DNA from: Volutella citrinella
Taxonomy: Eukaryota > Ascomycota > Sordariomycetes > Hypocreales > Nectriaceae
Assembly (NCBI GenBank): GCA_034401135.1
Contig: JAWZSP010000007.1
Coordinates: 248,001-312,000 of the forward strand
Direction of reading: 5' to 3'
Length of the DNA stretch: 64,000 nt
Position 1 is the first letter of the stretch. Every line of letters begins with the position of its first letter. The notes beneath the pieces were generated by a model. The model was not told where the DNA came from. It did no database searches and worked only from the letters and a program-made list of their open reading frames with translations. This document shows positions 1 to 10,221 of the stretch, one piece after another. A program made the position numbers and the translations under genes.

Positions 1-64
1 CAATGCCACTAATTCCTGCGCCAATTACGGCCACCTTCTTGCTCGGCAGTGTCGGGTTGCTCAT
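1..64 (-). CDS. N-terminus of an FAD-dependent monooxygenase (partial)
   Basis: Only the first 21 codons lie in the window; the gene runs off the left edge. The reading starts with ATG at 64 and gives a short polar leader, then the dinucleotide-binding fingerprint KKVAVIGAGISGI (GxGxxG after a hydrophobic beta strand). This is the FAD-binding start of flavin monooxygenases and related oxidoreductases. Which subfamily it is (Baeyer-Villiger type, N-hydroxylating, dimethylaniline type) cannot be told from this much sequence. The neighbouring 2-oxoglutarate oxygenase is on the same strand, but nothing shows that the two work together. Confidence 0.7.
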   Translation of the reverse strand, partial: MSNPTLPSKKVAVIGAGISGI

Positions 65-631
65 TGTGGGTGGCGGATTGATGAAGCAATTGGGCTTTTG
101 GAGATGCCACGTTTGGGAGTGAGACAAACGCGTCAGCCACAATTAAACTCTGGGCGTATCTTGGCTTTATATGAGCGTTTTTGTCTCACTCAACCGTATT
201 TCCGGGCTCTGCCGTGCACCGAAGCCGCGAAGACATACGGATGGATCGCGGTTGATGTGCTTGGCGTTGCCGATTACGTGCTCGCCCCTCGGCTGGTAGA
301 TGGGCCCATAATCCCCTCGACGCGCCCACAAAGCCCAATCAGTCTGTCTGATAGTGGCAGACCATCTGCAAGTTTATCCGTTCAATGATCGCGTGCTTGG
401 ATGCTGAGTCCCCCAATCTGCACCAGGACCATACTGGGAGGGGGAGCTGAATGGCTTCGTGCAACTGCCGCTGTTACGATCCATTTCTTCTTAGTAATCT
501 CATGCTATGGCACCATTAGCTTCTACAGAGTGTGAAAGATGGCTGAATGAAGGCGAATCGATGGTCTTTGCTTCTTCTTTGTTGGTATTCATCTCAATTG
601 GATCAATCTGAAGTGTCTAAGCCCGGCTTGC
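65..631. other. intergenic gap, no gene seen
   Basis: This lies upstream of the flavoprotein start at 64 and downstream of the stop of the oxygenase at 632, so it should hold the flavoprotein promoter. The open frames here have no recognisable protein features. Confidence 0.5.
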
Positions 632-1900
632 CTAAGCAGCCTCATCTTCAATTTCAAGATTCCCAACCTTGAACTTCTTGCCCTTCATGTCCGCATAGTC
701 GGCGTGATCGTGGTAATTCCTCACCCGCTCCCTGACATATTGCAGTCCAGTAACTGGAGCGGCGCTCTCTCCGTCTCCCGCAACCAACCCCAGTCGTCGG
801 AGAAGCGGCGACGGCGCGGGCGCGATGTTTGTGTCGTTGCCCGGTCTCACAAAGTAGAAGAGACCCTGGCGAAACAGGTGCGCCTGGTCCTCTGGTGGAC
901 GAACGACGCGGTGAGTGGTTGATTTCAGGTATCCAGAAGACCAAAAGTCGATGGTGTCTCCAACATTGCAAATGATGCCGTTATCCACTGGGGGCACATA
1001 CTGCCACTCTCCCGTCGACGTCTTGATCTGCAGCCCAGCAATGTCCTGGCTCCAGAGAAGAGTGAGTGACCCAAAGTCAGTGTGGGCTCGCGACCATGTG
1101 TTTTGAACCCGAATGTCTTCTTCGAGTGGTCGTGGATGGTAAATCATGTATCTGAGGTGGTCTTCGCTGGCCAAGCCATACTCATGGCGAGATGAGAAGT
1201 AGTCTTCGGGTAGCTCTAGAATGATGGCGAATAATGTGAAGACCTTTTTGGCAAGGTCGCATGCTTTCTGCTAGTTATTCAGTACGAAAGCAGACCAGAG
1301 CACCGGATTTGTGACTTACACGAGAGTATGCTTCAATCTCTGCGGCAAAGGGCTCTAGGGAAGGGTGAAAGGGCTCCTTCTCGTTTTCGGGGATGAACTT
1401 GGGGATATTGATGAGTTCCACGTTGTCAAGGACATCAGTTCCCATGACTGTCTTCTCGTGTGGCTAATTGTCGTTAGCAATTTCCGCTTCCTCTAAACAC
1501 GAGCTGACTTACTGGTTTCCAGCCAAAGTAGTTTCCCTTTCCAAAGTCCACTCGATATCCTTCCTTGCCCTTTTCCTCAGAGGACTGTGAAAAGAACCTT
1601 TGCCCAATATCATACTGCCTTTGGACCTCCTCTTGATCAAAACCTGTGTTGATGAGGCTGAAGAAGCCAGTGTTGGAGACCTGCCAAACCAATGGTCAGA
1701 CATCTCTCAGACGTTTGGCCGACTTCACTCACAGCGTCTCGTAGTTCATTCGCCAGCTCGTGCTTTCCACCAGGCTGATCAAACTTGCTCATATCTAGTA
1801 CTTGAATCTTCGCCCAAAGGAGATCTTTGGTCGTCTTCTCTGGCCTCTGCCACTTGGGCAATGCCGCCGTCGGCTGGGATACAACAAGGGCTGGGGACAT
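632..1900 (-). CDS. 2-oxoglutarate/Fe(II)-dependent dioxygenase, isopenicillin N synthase-like
   Basis: Four exons can be read on the minus strand: 1900-1733, 1680-1513, 1463-1320 and 1267-632. They are joined by introns with GTGAGT or GTAAGT donors and give about 371 residues, normal for this family. The N-terminal DIOX_N half contains NTGFFSLINTGF, the usual 'G-F-F-x-x-x-N-x-G' strand, and the C-terminal half is the jelly roll. Iron ligands are visible as SRAHTDFGSLTLL (HxD) and later STTHRVV (distal His). The family oxidises small molecules such as antibiotic precursors, gibberellins and flavonoids; the substrate here is unknown. It is divergently arranged with the MFS carrier at 2549, so a shared promoter is possible. 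A second, related oxygenase lies at 62196. The start was chosen as the first ATG that keeps the usual N-terminal leader. Confidence 0.88.
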
Positions 1901-2548
1901 GGTTCAACTTCACAAGCGGGTACTTGCAAAGGAGTGCTTGTTCTTCTGGGATTAAGCCCATTTCAGGCAGCACCTAATCCCGTATCTTTTATGACCAGGG
2001 CCTTTTATCATGACGAACAACAGCGCCGGCGAACTGATCTGGTCGCCGCTGGTCCCCCGCATCTGTGAAGGTGGGTGGGTCGTTGGGCTACTCCAGAGAT
2101 GGCGTTATCAAGCTCCCAACTGACGAATACCCAACATTGTCGGATTAGCAAGCTTTCCGTGCCGTCTCATTTGCCGACCGTCTGCTCTTTGGGCCGATCT
2201 TCGCCGAAACCATCAAAGTGGTCAAGCTTGAATGCTACGGCCAGGGGTCCTCCCATGCTGCTGTGTTCAAGCATGTCAGTCCTGTCATGTTAGTATGTGA
2301 GTCGCGCATTGGCTGTGCACCTTGCTAGTCATGCCTGATGTTTATTGCAAAATTGCTCGGCCGATGTCGTGCTTCTCTGTCGTGACTCGGCCGCAGCGTT
2401 AGCTGACCTACACTAGCCCCCGGCGTATAGACCGGACGTAGCCCGGCATTGGCAGACGTGTTGAAAAAGCAATCATTTTCGCACAAGGACATACGAAGAG
2501 AAGCAATCATTGTGAGAGCTATTTTGTAAGAGCCAATTATCTGCCAAA
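1901..2548. promoter_or_regulatory. divergent promoter region between oxygenase and MFS carrier
   Basis: This 650-base gap separates two genes transcribed away from each other, so it must carry both promoters. No credible reading frame is seen. Co-regulation of the oxygenase and the carrier is an inference from the arrangement only. Confidence 0.5.
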
Positions 2549-4517
2549 ATGGGGCTCCCAACGCCGACCGCCGAGCCGCATGAGCTCGAATCTGCCGACG
2601 ATGAGAAGCCTACTCTCAAGATTGCTCACCGAAAGGTGGACAAGAAGCTGCTCCTCTGGTACTCCTTTGTGTACTTGATCATGCGAATTCACGTCAGCAA
2701 CATTAGCAACACCGCAATCATGAATCTCGAGCAGGGAACGGGTATCCGGAAGCAGCTGGGCAATCTCACCAGCGGACAATGGGCGTGGGCGCTGAGCATC
2801 TTTTATTATCCTTATCTCTTTTTTGAACCGTTTGCCACGCTTGCTCTGAAGAAGTTCTCGCCGTCGGTATGGATGAGTCGAATTATGATCACATGGGTTC
2901 GTACACGATGGGGACAGGCCGGGCTTTTACAACCAGACACTAATGGATGCAGGGAATCATATCAATGTGTCAGGGAGCCACCCAAAACTACGCCGGAATT
3001 TTGGCCTGCAGGTTCTTCCTTGGTGCTGCCGAGGCTGGGTTCTATCCTGGAGTTTTGTAAGTCGAGGATTCCACCGAGGAATGGCTATGGAGAACTGACA
3101 GAAATAGATATCACCTCAGCTTCTGGTATTCAACTGAAGATCTTCCCCTGAGAATTGTGAATTTAACCTGATGCTTTCCATTTACATATAGTCATATGCT
3201 AACTTAATAGGGCTTCTTCTATGCGTGTGGAATGTTCTCTGGTACAATCAGTGGATTGCTAGGTGCGCGTTGGTCTCCTACTGCTCATGATGTAAGCTAA
3301 CAGACCGTATGTAGCTTATGCCATCTCCTTCATGAATGGCATTGGCGGGCTCGCGGGTTGGAGATGGGTAAGTTTCACTTTAATTGCAAAAGGAAACTCG
3401 CTAAACAGCATTGACAGCTCTTTATCCTTGAAGGCATCCCTGCACTCCTGTGTGGTGTCTACACGTACTTTTACCTTCCGAATTGTCAGTCACACCGCGC
3501 ACGAACATCATGTCCACTCATCAATATTAAAATCACTCAGATCCGCAGACTGTCGATTTTCTCTCCGATGACGAGAGAAAGGCTATTATCGACAACCTTC
3601 CTCCACAGGCGCCAACAATGAGTTCCAAAACAGTCGACTGGGATCAAGTCCGGGACCTGTTCAAAGACCCAACTTTCATTGGGTTCTTGGGCATATGGAT
3701 AACCCACGGTATTGGCGGTTGGGGAATCTCATTTGTCTTGCCCACAGTCATTTACGAACTGGGCATTTCCAACACGGCCATGTCACAAGTCATGACCATC
3801 CCACCATTCACCCTCGTGTTTGTGATTCTCATCAGCCTCGCTTGGGGAATCCACCGAGGGAAGCTCAATTCATGGATCTGTGGCTTGGGGGTCGAGGCTG
3901 TCCAGATTTTGTGCTTTGTCCTACTCATTACAGTCCAACACCCCGTGGCGAAATATATCTTCGTGGTTATAGCAACGGCGGCATCACAGAGCTTCTTCCC
4001 GATCATTTGGCCTGGTATGTACACTGCAGGGAAATCTGAGTGAAGCCGAGGCATTTGTCCGCGTACCGTGGCAACTGGCTAATCAAGGCAACAGAGAGAA
4101 TTCGAGCCGCCAAGGGGACCACATCGGCTGGCCTCGCTATTGGAATCACCAATGTAAGTGAGGTTTCATTGATGCTGCGCTGTTTTTGGCCTGGCCACGT
4201 TACAATATCTGACAATGCATTGATAGGCCTCATGTCAATTGATGGGCATCGTGGTAAGTAACCAATCACACAATCTTCAGGTTCCGATGCTAATCTTGTA
4301 GGGTCCGCAAGTGTACCAACCTAAATTTGGGCCGCTGTATAAAACGAGTTACTCGGTATCAATCGGTTTGCTTTGTGGCACGTTGATATCCGTGTCGGCG
4401 ACATGGTTTCTTGTGGCTCGGGCAGAAAAGGCCTCGGCAAAGGCTGCCCAATCTGATGATGGTCATGACTCGACCAACGGCCAGGAGATCATTGCAACTG
4501 TCAAGAGTGAAGCTTAA
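2549..4517 (+). CDS. MFS transporter, Dal5/anion:cation symporter family
   Basis: Ten exons are needed, with nine introns. The first two exons are 2549-2896 and 2953-3056, and the last exon starts after the intron ending near 4302. Splicing restores a continuous protein of about 480 residues. It begins with a short acidic cytosolic tail, then KKLLLWYSFVYLIMRIHVSNISN (first membrane helix), the GATQNYAGILACRFFLGAAEAGFYPGVL segment typical of the ACS family, and MGIVGPQVYQPKFGP near the last helices, a hallmark of Dal5-like allantoate/vitamin/organic-anion permeases. All splice junctions keep frame and no disruption is seen. The carrier sits in the plasma membrane and imports an organic anion by proton symport; the substrate is not predictable. 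Divergent pairing with the oxygenase at 632-1900 hints at a shared metabolite. Confidence 0.88.
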
Positions 4518-4734
4518 CATAAATGGTCCTAAGCTTTATACTAGGGATTGGATGCGTCTAGAGCTTGACGGGGTGCGTAGTCGAGAGATCTAGAACTCGT
4601 CCTTGTACACAGAAAGAAAGACAAGATATAGAAGAGCTATTCTCAATTAGTATAAGATGGCAGTTGCAAACACGCTTCTCTCAAGTCTCAATATTACACT
4701 AAATAAATAAGGTATTCCCCTCACTTGCTATGTA

Positions 4735-5780
4735 CTATTCACTCCGGGCCAGCTCTGGGAGGACCCATTCGACCATCCATTGCGATTCTAAAATCTGGTC
4801 TGCTGACAACCTCTCTCCTGGCGTAAATCTCAGCATATTACGTATCAGATCTAAGAACGCAGCTCGCTCTCACTCATCAAAGACACCCAAGTTGCGTTTT
4901 ATCCTATACTTTTGCACGCCTTCGTCAAACGCCAACTCTATCGACGGCCACAACATCGAATCAATATTCTTCCTCTGTCCATTCTCATCAAAAAAATGTG
5001 GCTTGCTGGCTAGCCCACCGTTCCCGCCATGGCGATGGCAAAGGGCCAAGGAGATCTATGTGCTGGGAGATAATCTCATCCGCTGTCGCAAAATCGTGAC
5101 TGCATAGCGATTTCATTGCAACAATATCCCATATTGCCATTGCCAACATCCAGATGTCTGAAGGATACGAGAGAGGCGACTCGAGGTCAAGGTGCGGCCT
5201 CAGGAGGACGGATAGGCAGCGGCGAATGACAGTCTTTGCCCAGCCGGGTTTCATTCCGTGCGCAGAATGATTCGCCAAAGTCGCTCAGAAAAATAGTAGT
5301 GTCGGACAGCTGGTAGTTCTTTGGATGCATGCCAAAGTCGAGCGAGGATCCGACATGTGATGGAACCGTTTGTGGCAGCGACTTTTTATCTTTTCGGGTG
5401 ACTGGTATTGTCTCGGGCTCGCCGTAGTGCTCATAAATTTGCTCAATAGACAAGCTATCAAAGCTAGACGGAAGTCCAACTAAGATGTTGCTTGGATGCA
5501 AATCTAATCTACCAGTTAGCCGGGTCTATAGAAAAACCTGCCAAAAATGAGCTTACCACCATGAACATAGCCACGAGAATGTATAAAGGCAACAGCTAGA
5601 GTGAGGCGCCCAGCCAGGGCTCTGGCGACAGTTAAGGGAAACAAGCCCATCTCCGTTGCGTGCCGAAGATCGCACCGAGCTGGCGGCATTGCGTGGGCTG
5701 GGTGAGTGCCATTTGGTCCAGATATTTGGAATTCGTCCAAAATGCGGGTCCATTCTTCCGCTCCATGGATGGATTCCTTG
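4735..5780 (-). pseudogene. SRPK-like protein kinase remnant
   Basis: Read on the minus strand, this stretch keeps SGPNGTHPAHAM, then FIHSRGYVHG, an intron (GTAAGCTC...GGTAG), and DLHPSNILVG, which together rebuild the kinase catalytic loop. FLSDFGESF (DFG) follows, then PLSYPSDIWMLAMAIWDI (lower C-lobe). The frame is broken at least three times: a shift near 5200-5240 between the RPPEA motif and the next helix, a one-base surplus in the T run near 4990, and an in-frame TGA at 4870-4872. The N-lobe is missing: homology stops near 5780, where a second remnant of opposite orientation begins. The family is a large fungal expansion of SRPK-related kinases. It is almost certainly non-functional. 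Confidence 0.75.
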
Positions 5781-5834
5781 ATTACCCCTCAACAAACTTG
5801 CAGACTCCATCGAGTGCATCAGCAAAGCGACTAT

Positions 5835-6638
5835 ATTTGTTCCGCGGGCCATTCACTAGTACCGGAGACCATCTGTCACATTATTTACGGGCACTGCTGT
5901 TCAAATGCACGGAATTCCCGGAGCAGACGATTCAGCAGCTCGAAGACGACGCGTCCGAAGAGGATGAGCAAGGCGGTGACATTTCAGGTGAGGATGATCG
6001 CGGGAACGATGAGGTTGAGTCTACAGAGCGGGATACATATGCATCGAAACGGGAGACACTGAAGAGAGCGGAGCGTACGCTGCTAAAGGCCATCGAGCTA
6101 TGCGGCATGTATCCTGGCGATACATCTATCTGTTCTGAGGAATCGTCAACCCCTGGGGGTCCCTTCACCCTAAGGCTGGATGATTTTCGACTCATCAATA
6201 TCCTGGTATGTGTTACATCTATAGTGTGAGCCTCCTACTTATAGCTATGTACAGATCGATGAGAGCAACGGCAAGGTGCAGGGGTACATCGACTTTCAAG
6301 GTACCACGATAGCACCACTTTGGGTTGCCTCGGTCGTGCCGCAGTAGATTCCTGACCCGGATGGCGACACCGCTTCATGGTACGGGGCCAGTCCCGAGGA
6401 CCAGCGCCGAGTCTGGGACGCATTCCATGCTACCATTGGTCAGTTGAGTGGTGAATGGCAGAAGGCTAACAAATACGGGAAGCCATTCCGAGTGTGGGAA
6501 AACTACGTGGAGCTTGGAGTGGAACTTTGGGCATCTGAGGACGTGGAGGAGTGGGTTGATGCACGGCTGGACTGGGCGAGACAAGAAGCAAACCGAGGAG
6601 TGCCTATACCTGAGGACGTGGAAAATGGGATTGCCTGA
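5835..6638 (+). pseudogene. APH-family phosphotransferase remnant
   Basis: The plus strand reads an aminoglycoside-phosphotransferase-like C-lobe: GPFTLRLDDFRLINIL (degenerate catalytic loop, usually HxD), an intron (GTATGTG...TACAG near 6206-6255), then VQGYIDFQGTTIAPLW (the IDFE/IDWE metal-binding strand and the family's TIAPLW). An in-frame TAG at 6345-6347 interrupts it, after which the frame reopens to FRVWENYVELGVELWASEDV and ends at 6638. An acidic low-complexity insert (about 5940-6040) precedes the loop. No N-lobe is seen; homology begins abruptly near 5835, against the opposed kinase remnant. Fungal APH-like proteins are numerous and mostly of unknown substrate. Confidence 0.65.
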
Positions 6639-6690
6639 TTCAGCCATAAACTTGATGTGACACTCATGAAATTGTACTCATTATGCGTGC

Positions 6691-7195
6691 TCAACAGATC
6701 TGGTCCGTCTCGAGCGGCATGCGATACATGACAAACTCAAACTGGCCCACAGAGTCGTACAGGCGCCTTGCGGTGGCATTGTCCTCCTTGGTGGCCCAAT
6801 ACAGCCTGCCACAGCCCTTGCCCTCAGCCGCCTTGGCCGTAGCCTGGATCAACTTCTTGCCAAGCCCCTTTCCTCGGAGGCTGGGATCGACGAAAAGATC
6901 TATTTACTTAGTTGAATCCTTATCAGAGGGTGTTGGATGGAGGCTCACCATTGAGGTAGCAGACGGGAGTGCTTGTCCAGCTGCTCTGGTGATACAGGTA
7001 GTGGCTCAGGCCGACAATCTTGCCCGATTCATCCTTGAGTACGAATGCCTCCAGGTTCCCAGCCGGCTCGGTGATGCGGGAGAAGGTGTCCTTGTACTGG
7101 GACTCGGGCAACTCCGTCTTGTAGAATGCCAGGTACTGGCGCCAGACATCCGACCACTGGTCGAAATCAGCTGCGGTTAGAGTCGTGACGGACAT
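6691..7195 (-). CDS. GNAT-family N-acetyltransferase
   Basis: Two exons, 7195-6949 and 6899-6691, joined across a GTGAGC...AATAG intron, encode 151 residues. The protein starts MSVTTLTAADFDQWSDVW (the typical opening strand and helix of GNAT proteins) and carries YLNDLFVDPSLRGKGLGKKL, whose V-x-P-x-x-R-G-x-G-x-G stretch is the acetyl-CoA pyrophosphate loop. It ends with the WATKEDNATARRLYDSVG motif seen in small-molecule GNATs. Length and motifs are complete. The acceptor is unknown; the closest general group is small fungal/bacterial acetyltransferases acting on amino acids, polyamines or drugs. It is divergent from the RGS-LOV gene but 3 kb away. Confidence 0.88.
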
Positions 7196-10100
7196 GGTGT
7201 TGGTGTTTGAATGGTCGCTTCTTTGTGTGTAGACGGATGGCTGGCATCAACTGGATTCCCATGAGGGCGGGGGAGCGAGGGGTCGAGTATTTAGATCCCG
7301 CGCCTTATCAGAGACATGCCGCCGGGAGCCGTTCAGCTCAGTGGCCGGGCCGGGTGCGTTTGCCGCATTGCGATGATGGCTAACCCAATGTGGAGACGGT
7401 AGACGCGATATCGCCGAGTCATGGCACTAGCAGTCACAGCCCAACATGCGCCAAACTTACTCTCGCCATTCAGCCAGCGAATATATCCACAAGAGCAGTC
7501 ATTGATGCAGTTTCTCGGTTTCTCTGGCGACATCGGGATGGTTCGTGACTCACATTGGCGGCTTTATTGCCGGATCTGACAGCAAGGACAGCTACGATCA
7601 TGAACTTTTGACCTTTAAGCGATGATGCCAAGTAATTAGACGCAGCCACTGTATGCAGGCGAGAAAACACCCCCCGCGGAATTAATACCATGCCCTGCGC
7701 TGAATCTCCACCACGAATGGCATCGCCAGTTTCACGTGATGCTGCATCTGCGCAGCCTTGGTAGCCTTCTGACTTCAGATTGGGTGCATACACTCATGAC
7801 TGTGGCTCTCCCGATTTTATGCATGCGTTGCTGTGGAGAACGAGGCTGTGTCGGACTTCGCTGACCTTGGAGCATTGCGCCAGCGGAGTTCAATGGTAGC
7901 CACCTCCACGCGCGATATTGCTTCCAAAGTAGTGAACAATTTAGAGCCCTGCGCGACAAGGCTTTAACGCAGGGCTTGCAAGGCTAGCTTCAACGGGGGC
8001 ACAATAGAATGGGCAAGTCCGTGAAATATCCCCCAACATTCAAAACGGCGAAGGCAAGCTGAAATGCGCATCGTGCTTCAAGTCGGCCACACGGGACATG
8101 CCGATAGTTGTGTAGTGTAGTGTCTTGGTCGTGCAATCACTGTGTTTCTTACAATGGAGGCCTCAATTGCGCAGCAAAAGCCAGTATTCACTGATTGGGT
8201 CGATTTTTACGAGCAACAGGTTTTTTTCTAGGGAAAGGCCAAAAGCTACAACTACCCGTAGTCCTTCTCAAACTGGAGTGTCAAATACATTCAGCATGCG
8301 AGTGCATCGCGGTCGTAATCTGCACCGGTAGCCTTGTTTTTGCGGTCATCATACCCTTTCTTTTCTTTCTCTTCACAGAATGCGCTGCCACGAAGAGTGA
8401 ATGTCAGACATGTTGAAGACGGAGACTCTATATCCACCCAACTTCGTCATTGGCCATTGTTTGGTCCCTCGTTCGAAGCCGCGGCGACTCTCGCGGGCCG
8501 CAGGCATTTTGGCTTGGCGGCTGGAACTGGGCCAATGACACCGGACCTGCCTCGGCGTGGAAATGAGCTGAAGCCACAGAGGCTCACCAAAGCAAACATG
8601 TTCAGCCCTGAATGCAAAGCAGAGGAGCGGCCAACCAGCGCGAGCAGAGGGGTTGCAACTGATGCGGGTGAGAAACCGACAACAGAGCTATCAATGCCTC
8701 CGGCTACGAGTCAGAAAGCACATGTGATCGTGTACCTAAATAAAGCATTTTCACTGGGTGGGTATCGAGCAGTCAGAATTCATGTCATCAATATGCAATC
8801 TTCACCCGTGTATGCATGCGCTTCAAGGACGTCATCACCAAAATGTCGTAGTGATGCGGCAGCAGCAAATTGGCAATGACACCTTGTTGGTCAAGGCCCA
8901 TGGTTCCTGCGTGCGACTCCACTATTGTCCTAGATAACGCATGCATCATCGCATTACCTGTGTCGCATTGTTCTGTCGGGGTGAGTCAATTGTGAGTCCA
9001 GCTGGAAGCGGCTCGACGGAGCGCTCATGTTTCTCTGCAGCCGTTGAGGCGTATGTCTCTCGGTTGCACGTTCTACGTGACGATATTTCCACTTTTTGCT
9101 TCATGAGACGGGATGTTTCGGTGACAGCCGGGAGCACAGAGAAGCCTTCGGACCGGTCAAGACTTTGTCTGAACCAGCCCCGTAACCATCACGAAGGCAG
9201 CGACTTGGTTGGAAACGGGCATTAGCGAAATTATCATGAGTCAAATGTTTAACGGTTTCCATCTAGCGACCTTCCATGACTCTCAATGTGGCCTCCCGCT
9301 CGTTGGCTTGGTGTAGGGTAGTGGCTAATGCCTTCAGCCATGGGCGTAGCTGGTCAGCCAGCCACTATTGGACAGTGGACTCGAACTCGAGTGCCTCCTT
9401 GCATTGGATGATGCTGTCGCACCTGGAGGTGGTTTGCGGGTGGGCGGGAGCGCGGGTTCGGGGAGTCGCCCACCTTGGCTCAGAGGTACGTCATTGCAAA
9501 TGAAGACCCCTTTCCTCAGTTGCGGAGGATATACTCAAATTGAGCCAGAGTGATGACGATGGGCGCCTCTCGTCTGTCCGGTCCCTGCCAAGCCGGAGGC
9601 GCTCCGCTAGTCTCATGTGGGGTCGTCGATCTTCAGCTCGCAGCATGGCGATGCCGCTTTGATCGCGATCCTCGGGGCTCTCTCTCTCTTGTCACGATCG
9701 GTCCATCCCCCGCCTGTCGCAGCACTGGAGAGCACTGGAGAGCAGCGGCCCGACGGAGCCCCTGGGCGCTAATACCAATAGCTTGGGTGGGCGCTGCGAA
9801 CTAGAGTTGCCTCTGTGCGCTCCGGCGGCCCCAAGTGGGGATGCGGCGCGTGGGCTGGCGCCGGCGTCACTCGGCCATTGGGCGTCGGAGAGTGCGATCT
9901 TCGAGAGGTCTCGGCCTAGAGACAAGGGCTCCCAAGGTGCGTCTTCGATGTCGTTTTTTTGTCGAGGCCACGGGCAAGGACTCGGGGCAGAAGAGAAAAA
10001 GCAACTATTTTGCTCTGGCGGCCCCGTTGGGTGTCTGGAACAAAACCTGCGATGTCTTGCCTCCTATCTTTCACTCTCTCCCCCCCATCTCCCCGCTGCT

Positions 10101-10221
10101 CCCCTCTCCCCTCTCTCTGCATCGTCGTCATTGTCGTCAACCCCGAGTTCGATCGACTTGACGGACCGACTGACGGACTAAACGACTGACTGGACGACTG
10201 CCGGCTGGGCTGCCCATCACA
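7196..10221. promoter_or_regulatory. 3 kb intergenic/leader region upstream of the RGS-LOV gene
   Basis: No convincing protein-coding frame is present in 3 kb; the longer open frames are compositionally odd and lack motifs. Just upstream of the RGS-LOV start (10079-10125) there is a dense C/T tract of CTCTCC-type repeats, a common feature of fungal core promoters and 5' untranslated regions. A small tandem duplication of AGCACTGGAG occurs near 9720-9740. The size of the gap suggests a complex promoter, a long spliced leader, or an unrecognised non-coding RNA. Confidence 0.45.

Noticed and set aside
8334..8879. 181-codon open frame on the plus strand
   Set aside because: No domain, no plausible composition and no splice context; it lies in the long leader region and looks like a chance frame.
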